From DASZZV01 sp035544835 (GTDB lineage Bacteria > Acidobacteriota > Thermoanaerobaculia > Gp7-AA8), in NCBI GenBank assembly GCA_035544835.1, contig DASZZV010000417.1, positions 1 through 39,020 on the forward strand: 39,020 nucleotides of DNA, written 5' to 3'. The position numbers and the translations under genes were made by a program. This document shows, piece by piece, positions 32,759 to 39,020 of the stretch (positions are counted from its first letter, which is position 1; each line of letters opens with the position of its first letter). A model generated the notes under the pieces. That model was not told the DNA's origin. It saw nothing but the letters and a program-made list of their open reading frames with translations, and ran no database searches.

Positions 32759-34831
32759 GTGTCTCTTCTCGAGAAAGTGAACCCGCTCGTCGAGCAGCAT
32801 AAGTTCGACGACATCGAATCGCTCTGGATGGCGAAGATGGAAAGCGATCCAGGTGACGTTGACGATTTCCTGGCCACGGCCAAGGCGATGCGCCGCGCTG
32901 AAGAACGCGTTCGGTCCACGGCGCTCATGGAGCTCCTCGCCGACGCGCTCCGCGATCAAGGTGCCTGGCCGGAGAGACTGCGGGTGCTCAAGGAAATCGG
33001 GCGGCTCTCCAAGAAGCCGGCCAATCTGCGGGCTCCCATCGAGGAAGCGCTCAAGCATGTTCACGGCTCGGGCAAGAGCTACAAGAAAGCTATCGTTTTC
33101 GCGAAGTTCAACGACCCGGCCTCGAATCCAGTCGAGAAAGCCGACAAGGTCGAGCAGTGGCTCCTGTATGACGAGGGCGAGACTTTCTTCATGGGCGGCC
33201 GCGGCGTCGGTCAGGTCATTGAGCTCAACCCGGAGCTCGGCGTCTGCCGGCTCGATTTCGAGAAGGACAAACGCGTCTCCGTTCCTGTGGGAGCGGCCCA
33301 GAAATTTCTGATTCCCATTCCGCCCGGTCATCTTCTGCGCAAGAAGATCGACGCTCCCGAAGAGCTCCGAAAAATGGCCAGGGAAAGTCCCGCTGGTACC
33401 TTCGCGGAGCTCCTGCAGAGTTTTGGCAGGCCGATGACGATGACCGAAGTGCGCGACGCCATGACTGGAGTGGTGCCCGAGGACAAGTGGGCCGGCTGGT
33501 GGACCACGGCCCGAAAGCATCCGCAGGTGATCGTGAGCGGAAGCGGGGCCAAGGCGACCTATGCCTGGACCTCATCCACATCACACGCTGATGATTCGAT
33601 CCGGAAGCGCTTCGATGCGGCCTCGCTGAGAGAGAAGCTGGAGCTGGCCAGGAAGCATAGCGGTCGCGGTTCCGGGCAGGCAGATTACTTCGCCGAGCGC
33701 CTGGCCGAAGAGGCGGTGAAGGTCTCGAGGACGGAACCCTCTCTGACATGGGAGACCTTCGCCATCCTGGAGAAGCTTCCCGGCAAGACGACCTCCCTGT
33801 TCGATCCCGACTCGCTGCTGCTCGGACCGATGGCGGCGCGAACGGCCGTCGGCGTGGAAGATCGGGCCCTGCGCGAGCGGGCCTGGAAGGTCATTCGCGA
33901 GAAGCATCCGGAATGGCCGAAGATTCTGGCCGAGGCTTTCTTCAGGGAAGAGGACCCGCGGGTACTGACCTCGATCATGCGTTTCATCGACGACGGTGGA
34001 CAGCCTGAGATTCGGGCTCGGCTGATCGACGAGACCCTTCGTTACCCCTCTCGCCACCCCAAGGCTTTCTTCTGGTACTGCAAGACGTTGAGTGACACCG
34101 CAGAGGCCATGCCGGAGCGGGGCGGTTACTCATTGCTTTATCAGATGCTCGATGCAATCGGCAGCGATGAGTTCTCCTCGATGCGCGCCCGGATGAAGGA
34201 GTTCTTCGACAAGGGTGGGCTGGCCGTGCGGATCATCATGAAGACCGACGACGAGGAGCAGGCCAGGAAGCTACTGGAAACTCTGGAGCGCTTTGGCCAG
34301 CTCGAAGAGTATCGCCGCGAGAACCTCAAGGCTGCTGCGCTGATGAAGTACAACAAACTCCGGGAGCCGCAGGTCGAGCCTGTCTACGCGACTGCCGAGC
34401 TCCTGGCGGCCAAGCGCGCCGAGCTCGAGAACCTGGTGAAGGTGGAGATTCCACTCAACTCCAAGGCCATTCAGGTGGCTCGGGAGATGGGCGACCTGCG
34501 CGAGAACTTCGAATACAAGGCGGCGCGCCAGCGGGCCGAGTATCTGGCCGCCCGCGCTGGCGAGCTGCAGGGCGAGCTGTCGCGCGTGCGTCTGCTTCAG
34601 CCCGATCAGGTCGATACCTCCGAGATCCGCATCGGAACGAAATCGTCGCTGCGCAATGGCGATACGCATCGCGAGGTCACGATCCTGGGGCCGTGGGAGT
34701 CAGCGCCTGAGCAAGGCGTGTACTCGCATCAGTCCGACGTAGCCAAGGCGCTGGTCGGCCGTAAGGTCGGCGACATCGTCAGCTTCATGGGGAACGACTA
34801 CCTGGTCGAGGCCATCAGCAAGTGGCAATAG
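32759..34831 (+). CDS. GreA-type transcription elongation factor with a long N-terminal extension
   Basis: 690 residues from GTG 32759, with AGGAG upstream. The C-terminal 155 or so residues are GreA/GreB-like: a coiled coil (RAELENLVKVEIPLNSKAIQVAREMGDLRENFEYKAAR) with the acidic tip Asp and Glu, then an FKBP-like domain ending GNDYLVEAISKW. Gre factors enter the RNA polymerase secondary channel and trigger cleavage of backtracked RNA. The first 530 residues are mostly helical, with a small beta segment around 145-190 (GRGVGQVIELNPELGVCRLDFEK). Chlamydial GreA has a comparably long extension. A normal 158-residue GreA may exist elsewhere in the genome. Confidence 0.8.
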   Translation: MSLLEKVNPLVEQHKFDDIESLWMAKMESDPGDVDDFLATAKAMRRAEERVRSTALMELLADALRDQGAWPERLRVLKEIGRLSKKPANLRAPIEEALKHVHGSGKSYKKAIVFAKFNDPASNPVEKADKVEQWLLYDEGETFFMGGRGVGQVIELNPELGVCRLDFEKDKRVSVPVGAAQKFLIPIPPGHLLRKKIDAPEELRKMARESPAGTFAELLQSFGRPMTMTEVRDAMTGVVPEDKWAGWWTTARKHPQVIVSGSGAKATYAWTSSTSHADDSIRKRFDAASLREKLELARKHSGRGSGQADYFAERLAEEAVKVSRTEPSLTWETFAILEKLPGKTTSLFDPDSLLLGPMAARTAVGVEDRALRERAWKVIREKHPEWPKILAEAFFREEDPRVLTSIMRFIDDGGQPEIRARLIDETLRYPSRHPKAFFWYCKTLSDTAEAMPERGGYSLLYQMLDAIGSDEFSSMRARMKEFFDKGGLAVRIIMKTDDEEQARKLLETLERFGQLEEYRRENLKAAALMKYNKLREPQVEPVYATAELLAAKRAELENLVKVEIPLNSKAIQVAREMGDLRENFEYKAARQRAEYLAARAGELQGELSRVRLLQPDQVDTSEIRIGTKSSLRNGDTHREVTILGPWESAPEQGVYSHQSDVAKALVGRKVGDIVSFMGNDYLVEAISKWQ

Positions 34832-34877
34832 GAAGGGTAAGGGCCGGACACACGCCGCCGCCGCCGTGTCTCCGAGG

Positions 34878-35021
34878 CTTGTCATCCTGAGCGAAGCGAA
34901 GGATCTTTGGTGACATCTCCATGGCGTGAATTTACGACCGCGCAAGTGTCACCGAAGATCCTTCGGTCGCACTCACTGTCGTTCGGTCCTTTGTTCCGAG
35001 CGTGCTCCCTCAGGATGACAA
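34878..35021. repeat. Palindromic intergenic repeat, family A, copy 2
   Basis: CTTGTCATCCTGAG at 34878 and its inverse ending at 35021. It shares GAAGATCCTTCGGTCGCACT with copy 1 at 4441-4590. It lies between the convergent GreA and PH-SHOCT genes. Confidence 0.85.
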
Positions 35022-35074
35022 CATCCCCGGAACAAGCACCCGATAAATAGAATTAAATTCACACTAAATCAAAA

Positions 35075-35683
35075 CTAAATTTGCTCTAAAAGCGCTTTAC
35101 GTTTTACCTCATATTCATCTGCGGTAATCAAGCCATCATCCAGTAACGCTTTTAGTTGACGCATGCGCTCGGCACCGGTAGGAGTGGCCACGGCTGGTAC
35201 GCCGCCGCGGAATCGTACCTGCTCGGAGGCGCTGAGGATGGCCGTCTTGAACTCGACTGGTTGATTGATCATCCGAAAGGAAGTCATTCCTGTCTCGCTG
35301 GCCGTGTCGATCTCGAGATCTCCATAGCCGAGGATCCGTCCCCAGAAAGTCCGCCGAAGCTCGATGTTGTTGATCTTATCCAGATAGGCATCCGTCGAGC
35401 TTCGCGTCATGATCCCGGTCTGGCGGATGACACGACGGTTCGTCAGGACGTACTCGTTGGCGCGCAGAACGAAGAGTTGCTGCAGCAGAATCAGAATCGG
35501 GATGGCCGCGACGACGAGGCTGATCAGCAGCGTTGTTTGATCCTGCTGACTTACGCTCAGCCAGATCGCACCGCCGATAAGCACCAGGGCTACCAGCACC
35601 AGCGGCACCAGCCGGATCTTAGACGGGTGTGCGACATAGAGAATCTCTTCTCCCGGATGTAGTTGCTTTGCCGTGTGTGTCAT
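35075..35683 (-). CDS. Membrane PH-domain protein with C-terminal SHOCT domain
   Basis: 202 residues from ATG 35683. Two hydrophobic helices (27-45, 52-72) are followed by a bacterial PH (bPH2/DUF304) domain with VLTNRRVIRQTGIMTRSSTDAYLDKINNIEL and GDLEIDTAS, then a SHOCT domain at 172-202 (MRQLKALLDDGLITADEYEVKRKALLEQI). Both modules are common in small membrane proteins of unknown function; SHOCT may mediate oligomer or membrane contacts. The last 31 codons are markedly AT-rich (AAA, TTA, CGT, GTA, TAT) compared with the GC-rich upstream part, and the AT-rich run continues past the stop to about 35040. Confidence 0.85.
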   Translation of the reverse strand: MTHTAKQLHPGEEILYVAHPSKIRLVPLVLVALVLIGGAIWLSVSQQDQTTLLISLVVAAIPILILLQQLFVLRANEYVLTNRRVIRQTGIMTRSSTDAYLDKINNIELRRTFWGRILGYGDLEIDTASETGMTSFRMINQPVEFKTAILSASEQVRFRGGVPAVATPTGAERMRQLKALLDDGLITADEYEVKRKALLEQI

Positions 35684-35790
35684 GCCCGCATTGTACGAAA
35701 CGAGACGGCTCTCACCATCAAGAGTGTGCTGTGAGTATCCACAACCCCCCGCCCTCGTGGTAATTTACCCCCGCTTCAGGAGGACTTCGA

Positions 35791-36051
35791 ATGACCTATA
35801 CGATTGCGGAGCCTTGCATCGGAACCAAGGACACGGCCTGTGTTGATGTTTGTCCTGTCGACTGCATTCATCCCCGCAAGGATGAAGGTGGCTTTGAAGA
35901 AGCGACGATGCTGTACATCGATCCCGAGGTCTGTATCGACTGCGGAGCTTGCGAGCCGGCCTGTCCGGTTCAGGCGATCTTTCCGGAAGACCTCGTGCCC
36001 GAGAAATGGCAGCACTACACGCAGATCAACGCCGACTGGTACAAGAAGTAA
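35791..36051 (+). CDS. 7Fe-type ferredoxin (3Fe-4S plus 4Fe-4S)
   Basis: 86 residues from ATG 35791, with CAGGAGG seven bases upstream. The first cluster region is C9, C17, C21-P and C25 (EPCIGTKDTACVDVCPVDC), where position 12 or so lacks the extra cysteine, as expected for a 3Fe-4S site. The second is CIDCGACEPACP, a full 4Fe-4S motif. The pattern matches the FdxA/Azotobacter ferredoxin I group. It carries electrons; the partner is not apparent from the neighbours. Confidence 0.9.
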   Translation: MTYTIAEPCIGTKDTACVDVCPVDCIHPRKDEGGFEEATMLYIDPEVCIDCGACEPACPVQAIFPEDLVPEKWQHYTQINADWYKK

Positions 36052-36082
36052 GACCGTCGATTCTTTGGCGACCTTCTCCTGG

Positions 36083-36098
36083 TGTGATTCGCATCACA
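36083..36098 (+). promoter_or_regulatory. Perfect CRP-type palindrome, possible class II promoter
   Basis: TGTGATTCGCATCACA matches the TGTGA-N6-TCACA consensus exactly. TACATT at 36120-36125 lies where a -10 element would be if transcription begins near 36132, which puts the palindrome centre at -41.5. The only thing directly downstream is a terminator, so the target is unclear. Confidence 0.45.
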
Positions 36099-36146
36099 GA
36101 TTTCTGCTCAGTCCGGTTATACATTGCATCCATCAGCCGTAACGAG

Positions 36147-36171
36147 AAAAGGGGCGTACTGCCCCTTTTTT
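36147..36171. terminator. Bidirectional terminator after the ferredoxin gene
   Basis: AAAAGGGGC and GCCCCTTTTTT pair around GTACT. It can end ferredoxin transcription on the plus strand and, with its A-run, minus-strand transcription arriving from the DUF853 gene through the structure at 36177-36320. Confidence 0.88.
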
Positions 36172-36176
36172 ACTTT

Positions 36177-36320
36177 CCGGAGGCTGCATAGAGACCCCAG
36201 GGCAGAGATGCCCGAATCGGGCGCCGCAGTGGAGTTCGGGAGTGAAGGTGGTGGTGGCGATCCGAGAGGCAGTCAGATCCCTCCTGACAGACTTGGATGG
36301 GGTCTCTATGCAACCCCCGG
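36177..36320 (-). ncRNA. Strong inverted-repeat structure, candidate structured RNA or palindromic repeat
   Basis: The 23-base ends at 36177-36199 and 36298-36320 pair with two mismatches (15 in a row exact: TGCATAGAGACCCCA and its inverse). Inside are three further stems: GGGC/GCCC (36200-36213), TCGG-CGCCGC with GTGGCG-CCGA (about 36217-36265), and GTCAG/CTGAC (36272-36288). This makes a four-way junction. On the minus strand it lies between the DUF853 stop and a terminator. It matches no RNA family I can name. A dispersed palindromic repeat is the main alternative. Confidence 0.45.
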
Positions 36321-36329
36321 CCGCGGCTG

Positions 36330-37865
36330 TCAGCGCTTGAGCATCCCGAAGAGCCCGCGAAGTACTTGTGAGGTGATCGTGCGCGCCGCCTGCCGCCCCA
36401 CCTGCCTGGCGACGGGGCTGTTCAACACCTCCGCCAGAACCGATTTCTCCTGTACAGGCACGGCCTGACGGGTTCCTCGGGAAGGTGCTGAAGGGGCTGC
36501 ATTCTGTGCCGTCGCCTGGGCAGCACTACTGATCTTCTTCTGGAGAATCTCGTGCGCGCTCTCCCGGTCGATGGCCGTCGCGTATTTCGAAGCGAGAGTG
36601 GAAGCGGCGATCACGCGGTTGTAGTCAGCGTCGTCGGCCGCCCCCATCACCGACGAAGGTGGGAAAATTTGCGTGATCGCAACCGCGGTCGGCACTCCTT
36701 TCGGGTTCAGCACACTCACGAGTGCCTCGCCGGTGCCGAGTGAGGTCAGGGTCTTGCCAATGTCGTAAAACTCGCTGGTCGGAAAAGTCGATGCAGTTGC
36801 TTTCAGATTCTTGGCATCCTGAGGCGTAAAGGCTCGAACTGCGTGCTGAATCCTGTTGCCGAGTTGCGCCAGTACATCCTGATCGACGTCCTTGGGAGTC
36901 TGAGTTATGAAGAACACCCCAATGCCCTTCGAGCGAATGAGCCGCGCCACCTGAACGATGTGTTCGGTGAGCTCGGAAGAGGCGTCGTCGAATAGCAGAT
37001 GCGCTTCATCAAAAAAGAACACCAGCTTGGGCTTGTCCGCGTCACCGACCTCGGGGAGATCGAAATAGAACTGGCCGAGCAGCCACATGAGGAACGTGGA
37101 GAAGAGCCGCGGTTTGTCCTGCACGTCGGAAAGCGAAAGGACGTTGATGATACCTCTGCCGTCCGAAGTGGTGCGAATGAGGTCGTGGATGTCGAGCTCA
37201 GGCTCGCCGAAAAACTTCGATGCGCCCTGTTGCTCGAGCTCGACCATCTTCCGGATCAGGACCCCGACCGTGGCCGGCGACATGCCGCCATAGTCCTTGA
37301 GCTCGGCCTTCCCCTCGTTACCGAGATAGTTGAGAACGTCGCGCAGGTCCGTGAAATCGAGGAGCGGCATCTGGCGGTCATCGCAATATTTGAAGACCAT
37401 CGCCAGAACGCTCTGCTGTGTCGAGGTGAGGCCCAGGACCTTGGAAAGCAGGATCGGGCCGAACGAAGAGACGGTGGCCCTCAACTGCGTGCCGCGATTG
37501 CCGGTGAGGCTGTAGAACTCGACGGGAAAGCCTTCCGGCGTGAAGGTCTTGCCGGTGCCGGCGAGGCGCTCCAGAATTTTCGGATTCACGACGCCCGGTT
37601 TACAGAGTCCGGAGAGGTCCCCCTTCACGTCCGAAACAAACGAGGGAACTCCGGCGCGCGACAATCCCTCGGCCAGAAGTTGCAGCGTTCGCGTCTTTCC
37701 GGTTCCTGTCGATCCGGCGATCAGGCCATGACGATTCATCATGGCCAGCGGGATCTTAGCCTGCACCTCGGCGTGAACCGCGCCGTCGTGCATGATCGAG
37801 CCCAGGGCGATGGAGGGATTGTCGAACGAGAAGACTTTCTGGATGTTGTCGGTGAAGTCCGTCAT
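36330..37865 (-). CDS. DUF853/HerA-like ATPase (YjgR-like)
   Basis: 511 residues from ATG 37865. Walker A is GSTGTGKT (51-58), followed by FVSDVKGDLSGL; Walker B is KLVFFFDEAHLLF; sensor-like FFITQTPKDVDQDVLAQLGNRIQHA follows. These are the signatures of the DUF853 group of HerA/FtsK-type ATPases, represented by E. coli YjgR. The function is not established; DNA or protein translocation is the family expectation. The C-terminal 70 residues are low-complexity Ala/Pro then basic (VARQVGRQAARTITSQV). It stands alone on its strand. Confidence 0.88.
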   Translation of the reverse strand: MTDFTDNIQKVFSFDNPSIALGSIMHDGAVHAEVQAKIPLAMMNRHGLIAGSTGTGKTRTLQLLAEGLSRAGVPSFVSDVKGDLSGLCKPGVVNPKILERLAGTGKTFTPEGFPVEFYSLTGNRGTQLRATVSSFGPILLSKVLGLTSTQQSVLAMVFKYCDDRQMPLLDFTDLRDVLNYLGNEGKAELKDYGGMSPATVGVLIRKMVELEQQGASKFFGEPELDIHDLIRTTSDGRGIINVLSLSDVQDKPRLFSTFLMWLLGQFYFDLPEVGDADKPKLVFFFDEAHLLFDDASSELTEHIVQVARLIRSKGIGVFFITQTPKDVDQDVLAQLGNRIQHAVRAFTPQDAKNLKATASTFPTSEFYDIGKTLTSLGTGEALVSVLNPKGVPTAVAITQIFPPSSVMGAADDADYNRVIAASTLASKYATAIDRESAHEILQKKISSAAQATAQNAAPSAPSRGTRQAVPVQEKSVLAEVLNSPVARQVGRQAARTITSQVLRGLFGMLKR

Positions 37866-37882
37866 GGCGCAGAGACTATCAA

Positions 37883-37963
37883 AGAATGCAGAATGCGGAA
37901 TTCAGATTTCAGAATTCATAAAGGGATGCACCTTCGTGCTGCTTTTGAAATTCTGAATTCTAT
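37883..37963. repeat. Degenerate inverted heptamer-repeat pair without a gene
   Basis: The left arm at 37883-37917 reads as five heptamers (AGAATGC twice, GGAATTC, AGATTTC, AGAATTC). The right arm at about 37944-37963 carries GAATTCAGAATTTC in inverted orientation. The spacer of about 26 bases has no ORF. It lies between divergent DUF853 and dehydrogenase genes, so promoters overlap it. Confidence 0.6.
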
Positions 37964-37980
37964 TGAGAGAGGAGCACTCG

Positions 37981-38853
37981 ATGAAAATCGCGTTCATCGG
38001 CCTTGGAGCGATGGGCTATCCGATGGCCCGCCATGTGGCAAAGAATCATGAGGTCGTGGTCTGGAACCGCACTCGTACCGTGGCCGAGAAACATGCGGCC
38101 GAGCATGGGACGCGGCTTGCTGAAATGCTGGAATGGTGCACCGAGGCCGAGGTCATCATCACGGTATTGCCGACCAGCAGGGAGGTCGATGCGATCGTCG
38201 ACGAACTGCTCGAGGATCTGCAGACTGGAACCCTCTGGATCGATGCCACGAGCGGCGACCCGGAAACGAGCCGGGCCACGGCGGCGCGGCTTTCCCATCA
38301 CTGCGTCGAGTTCGTGGATGCCCCGGTCACCGGCGCGGTCGTGGGGGCCGAGTCGGGCACCCTCACTGTCATGGTCGGCTCGAGCGAGGAGGGCTTCCGC
38401 AGGGCCGAGCCGATCCTCCAGACCTTCGGCAAGAAGATCGTCCACGTCGGTCCGGTCGGATCGGGCCACGCCATCAAGGCCATCACCAACGCCATGATGG
38501 CCACGAACCTCTGGATGGCGGCCGAGGGACTGGTGGTGCTCAAGAAACTGGGAATCGAGATGAAGACAGCCTTCGAGGTCATCAACGCCGGCAGCGGCCG
38601 CTCCAACGCCTCCGAGAATCTGATGCCGATGCGCATCGTGGAGGGGAAATGGCCGCTCATTTTCAAGCTGGCTTTGCATGACAAGGACATCCGGATCGCC
38701 GCCGCTATCGCGCATGGGGAGCATGTATCGACTCCGATGCTTGCCCTCACATCGCAGCTTTACACGGCGGCGCTGCAGAACCTGGGCGATCAGGCCGATT
38801 ATGTCGAGGTGGCGAAGTTTGCGGCCATGCTGAGCGGAGAGAGCTGGGAGTAA
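37981..38853 (+). CDS. 3-hydroxyisobutyrate dehydrogenase-family NAD(P) oxidoreductase
   Basis: 290 residues from ATG 37981, with AGAGGAG upstream; an in-frame TTG at 37963 is rejected. The Rossmann start is IAFIGLGAMGYPMARHV (GxGxMG). DAPVTGAVVGAESGTLTVMVG is the substrate-binding region, and K166 in GSGHAIKAITNAMM is the catalytic lysine. The family reduces or oxidises beta-hydroxyacids (3-hydroxyisobutyrate, tartronate semialdehyde, succinic semialdehyde). N29-R30-T31 after the beta-2 strand suggests NADP use, which is inference. The substrate is unknown. Confidence 0.88.
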   Translation: MKIAFIGLGAMGYPMARHVAKNHEVVVWNRTRTVAEKHAAEHGTRLAEMLEWCTEAEVIITVLPTSREVDAIVDELLEDLQTGTLWIDATSGDPETSRATAARLSHHCVEFVDAPVTGAVVGAESGTLTVMVGSSEEGFRRAEPILQTFGKKIVHVGPVGSGHAIKAITNAMMATNLWMAAEGLVVLKKLGIEMKTAFEVINAGSGRSNASENLMPMRIVEGKWPLIFKLALHDKDIRIAAAIAHGEHVSTPMLALTSQLYTAALQNLGDQADYVEVAKFAAMLSGESWE

Positions 38854-38944
38854 GGGCACATGGCGATGCCTTCGCCTGAATGACATTTGCCCGAATTCGT
38901 GTTAGATCGGTGCGCCCTATCTTCGGATGGGCCTCAAAGAGCAC

Positions 38945-39020
38945 ATGGCCGACCCTAAACTGACACGCAATTTCTCGATCATCGCCCACATCGATCATGG
39001 GAAGACGACGCTATCGGACC
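38945..39020 (+). CDS. lepA: Elongation factor 4 (LepA), N-terminal fragment at window edge
   Basis: ATG 38945 gives MADPKLTRNFSIIAHIDHGK then TTLSD, the G1 GTP-binding loop of translation GTPases. RNFSIIAHIDHGKT is the LepA form; TypA would read RNIAIIAHVDHGKTT. The gene runs off the right edge. An in-frame ATG at 38927 is the alternative start, without a better ribosome site. Confidence 0.85.
   Translation, partial: MADPKLTRNFSIIAHIDHGKTTLSD

Noticed and set aside
36177..36320. 5S rRNA on the minus strand, suggested by CCGAACTC and GGGGTCTC words
   Set aside because: The conserved loop C/D order and helix layout of 5S rRNA are not met and the similarity is limited to short words.

Overview
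The window looks like chromosomal DNA from a Gram-negative bacterium of roughly 60% GC. Evidence for an outer membrane and a thin wall is a signal-peptide beta-barrel porin, Mpl peptidoglycan recycling ligase and type IV pilin-like genes. Short palindromic repeats fill many intergenic gaps. The gene mix (DUF1573, DUF853, PPK2, TreZ, glycogen debranching enzyme, chlamydial-style GreA) suggests an uncultured Acidobacteriota-like lineage, but that placement is a guess from content, not from a marker tree.

Layout. 1-1400: the 3' part of a membrane glycosyltransferase and a small coiled-coil protein. 1562-4343: a 2-aminophenol-type ring-cleavage operon (AmnB-like catalytic subunit, then an AmnA-like subunit fused to an AmnD/RidA-type deaminase) interrupted by a four-helix-bundle gene lying between inverted heptamer repeats. 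4626-6659: a membrane GGDEF-EAL protein. 6852-16548: an arsenic-themed region holding a DUF2064 transferase, an 830-residue PqqD-like/radical SAM/ArsM fusion, a porin, a complete pstSCAB-type transporter, a repeat-bounded DUF559 gene, and divergent arsI and arsR around a shared palindromic operator. 16595-21558: a secreted TPR protein, treZ and a glycogen debranching enzyme. 21777-23057: three prepilin-like genes on the minus strand. 23111-28441: gltX, ppk2, rpmE, the yqhQ-like DUF1385 gene and prfA. 28565-32041: an O-methyltransferase, a DUF1573 protein and mpl. 32413-36051: a 52-residue ORF, a GreA protein with a long N-terminal extension, a PH-SHOCT membrane protein and a 7Fe-type ferredoxin. 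36177-38944: a strong inverted-repeat structure, a DUF853 ATPase and a 3-hydroxyisobutyrate dehydrogenase-family gene. The first codons of lepA reach the right edge.

Three things stand out. First, the PqqD-like/radical SAM/ArsM fusion next to DUF2064, pst, ArsI and ArsR suggests a dedicated route for making or handling an organoarsenical. Second, the four-helix-bundle element sits inside a dioxygenase operon so that its terminal repeats supply both the stop codon of the upstream subunit and the start codon of the downstream one; two further loci in the window have the same inverted heptamer design without the gene. Third, at least six different classes of 50-150 bp palindromic repeats occupy intergenic regions, one of them bracketing a DUF559 nuclease-fold gene.

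All functions are read from motifs and remembered family features; no database search was run.
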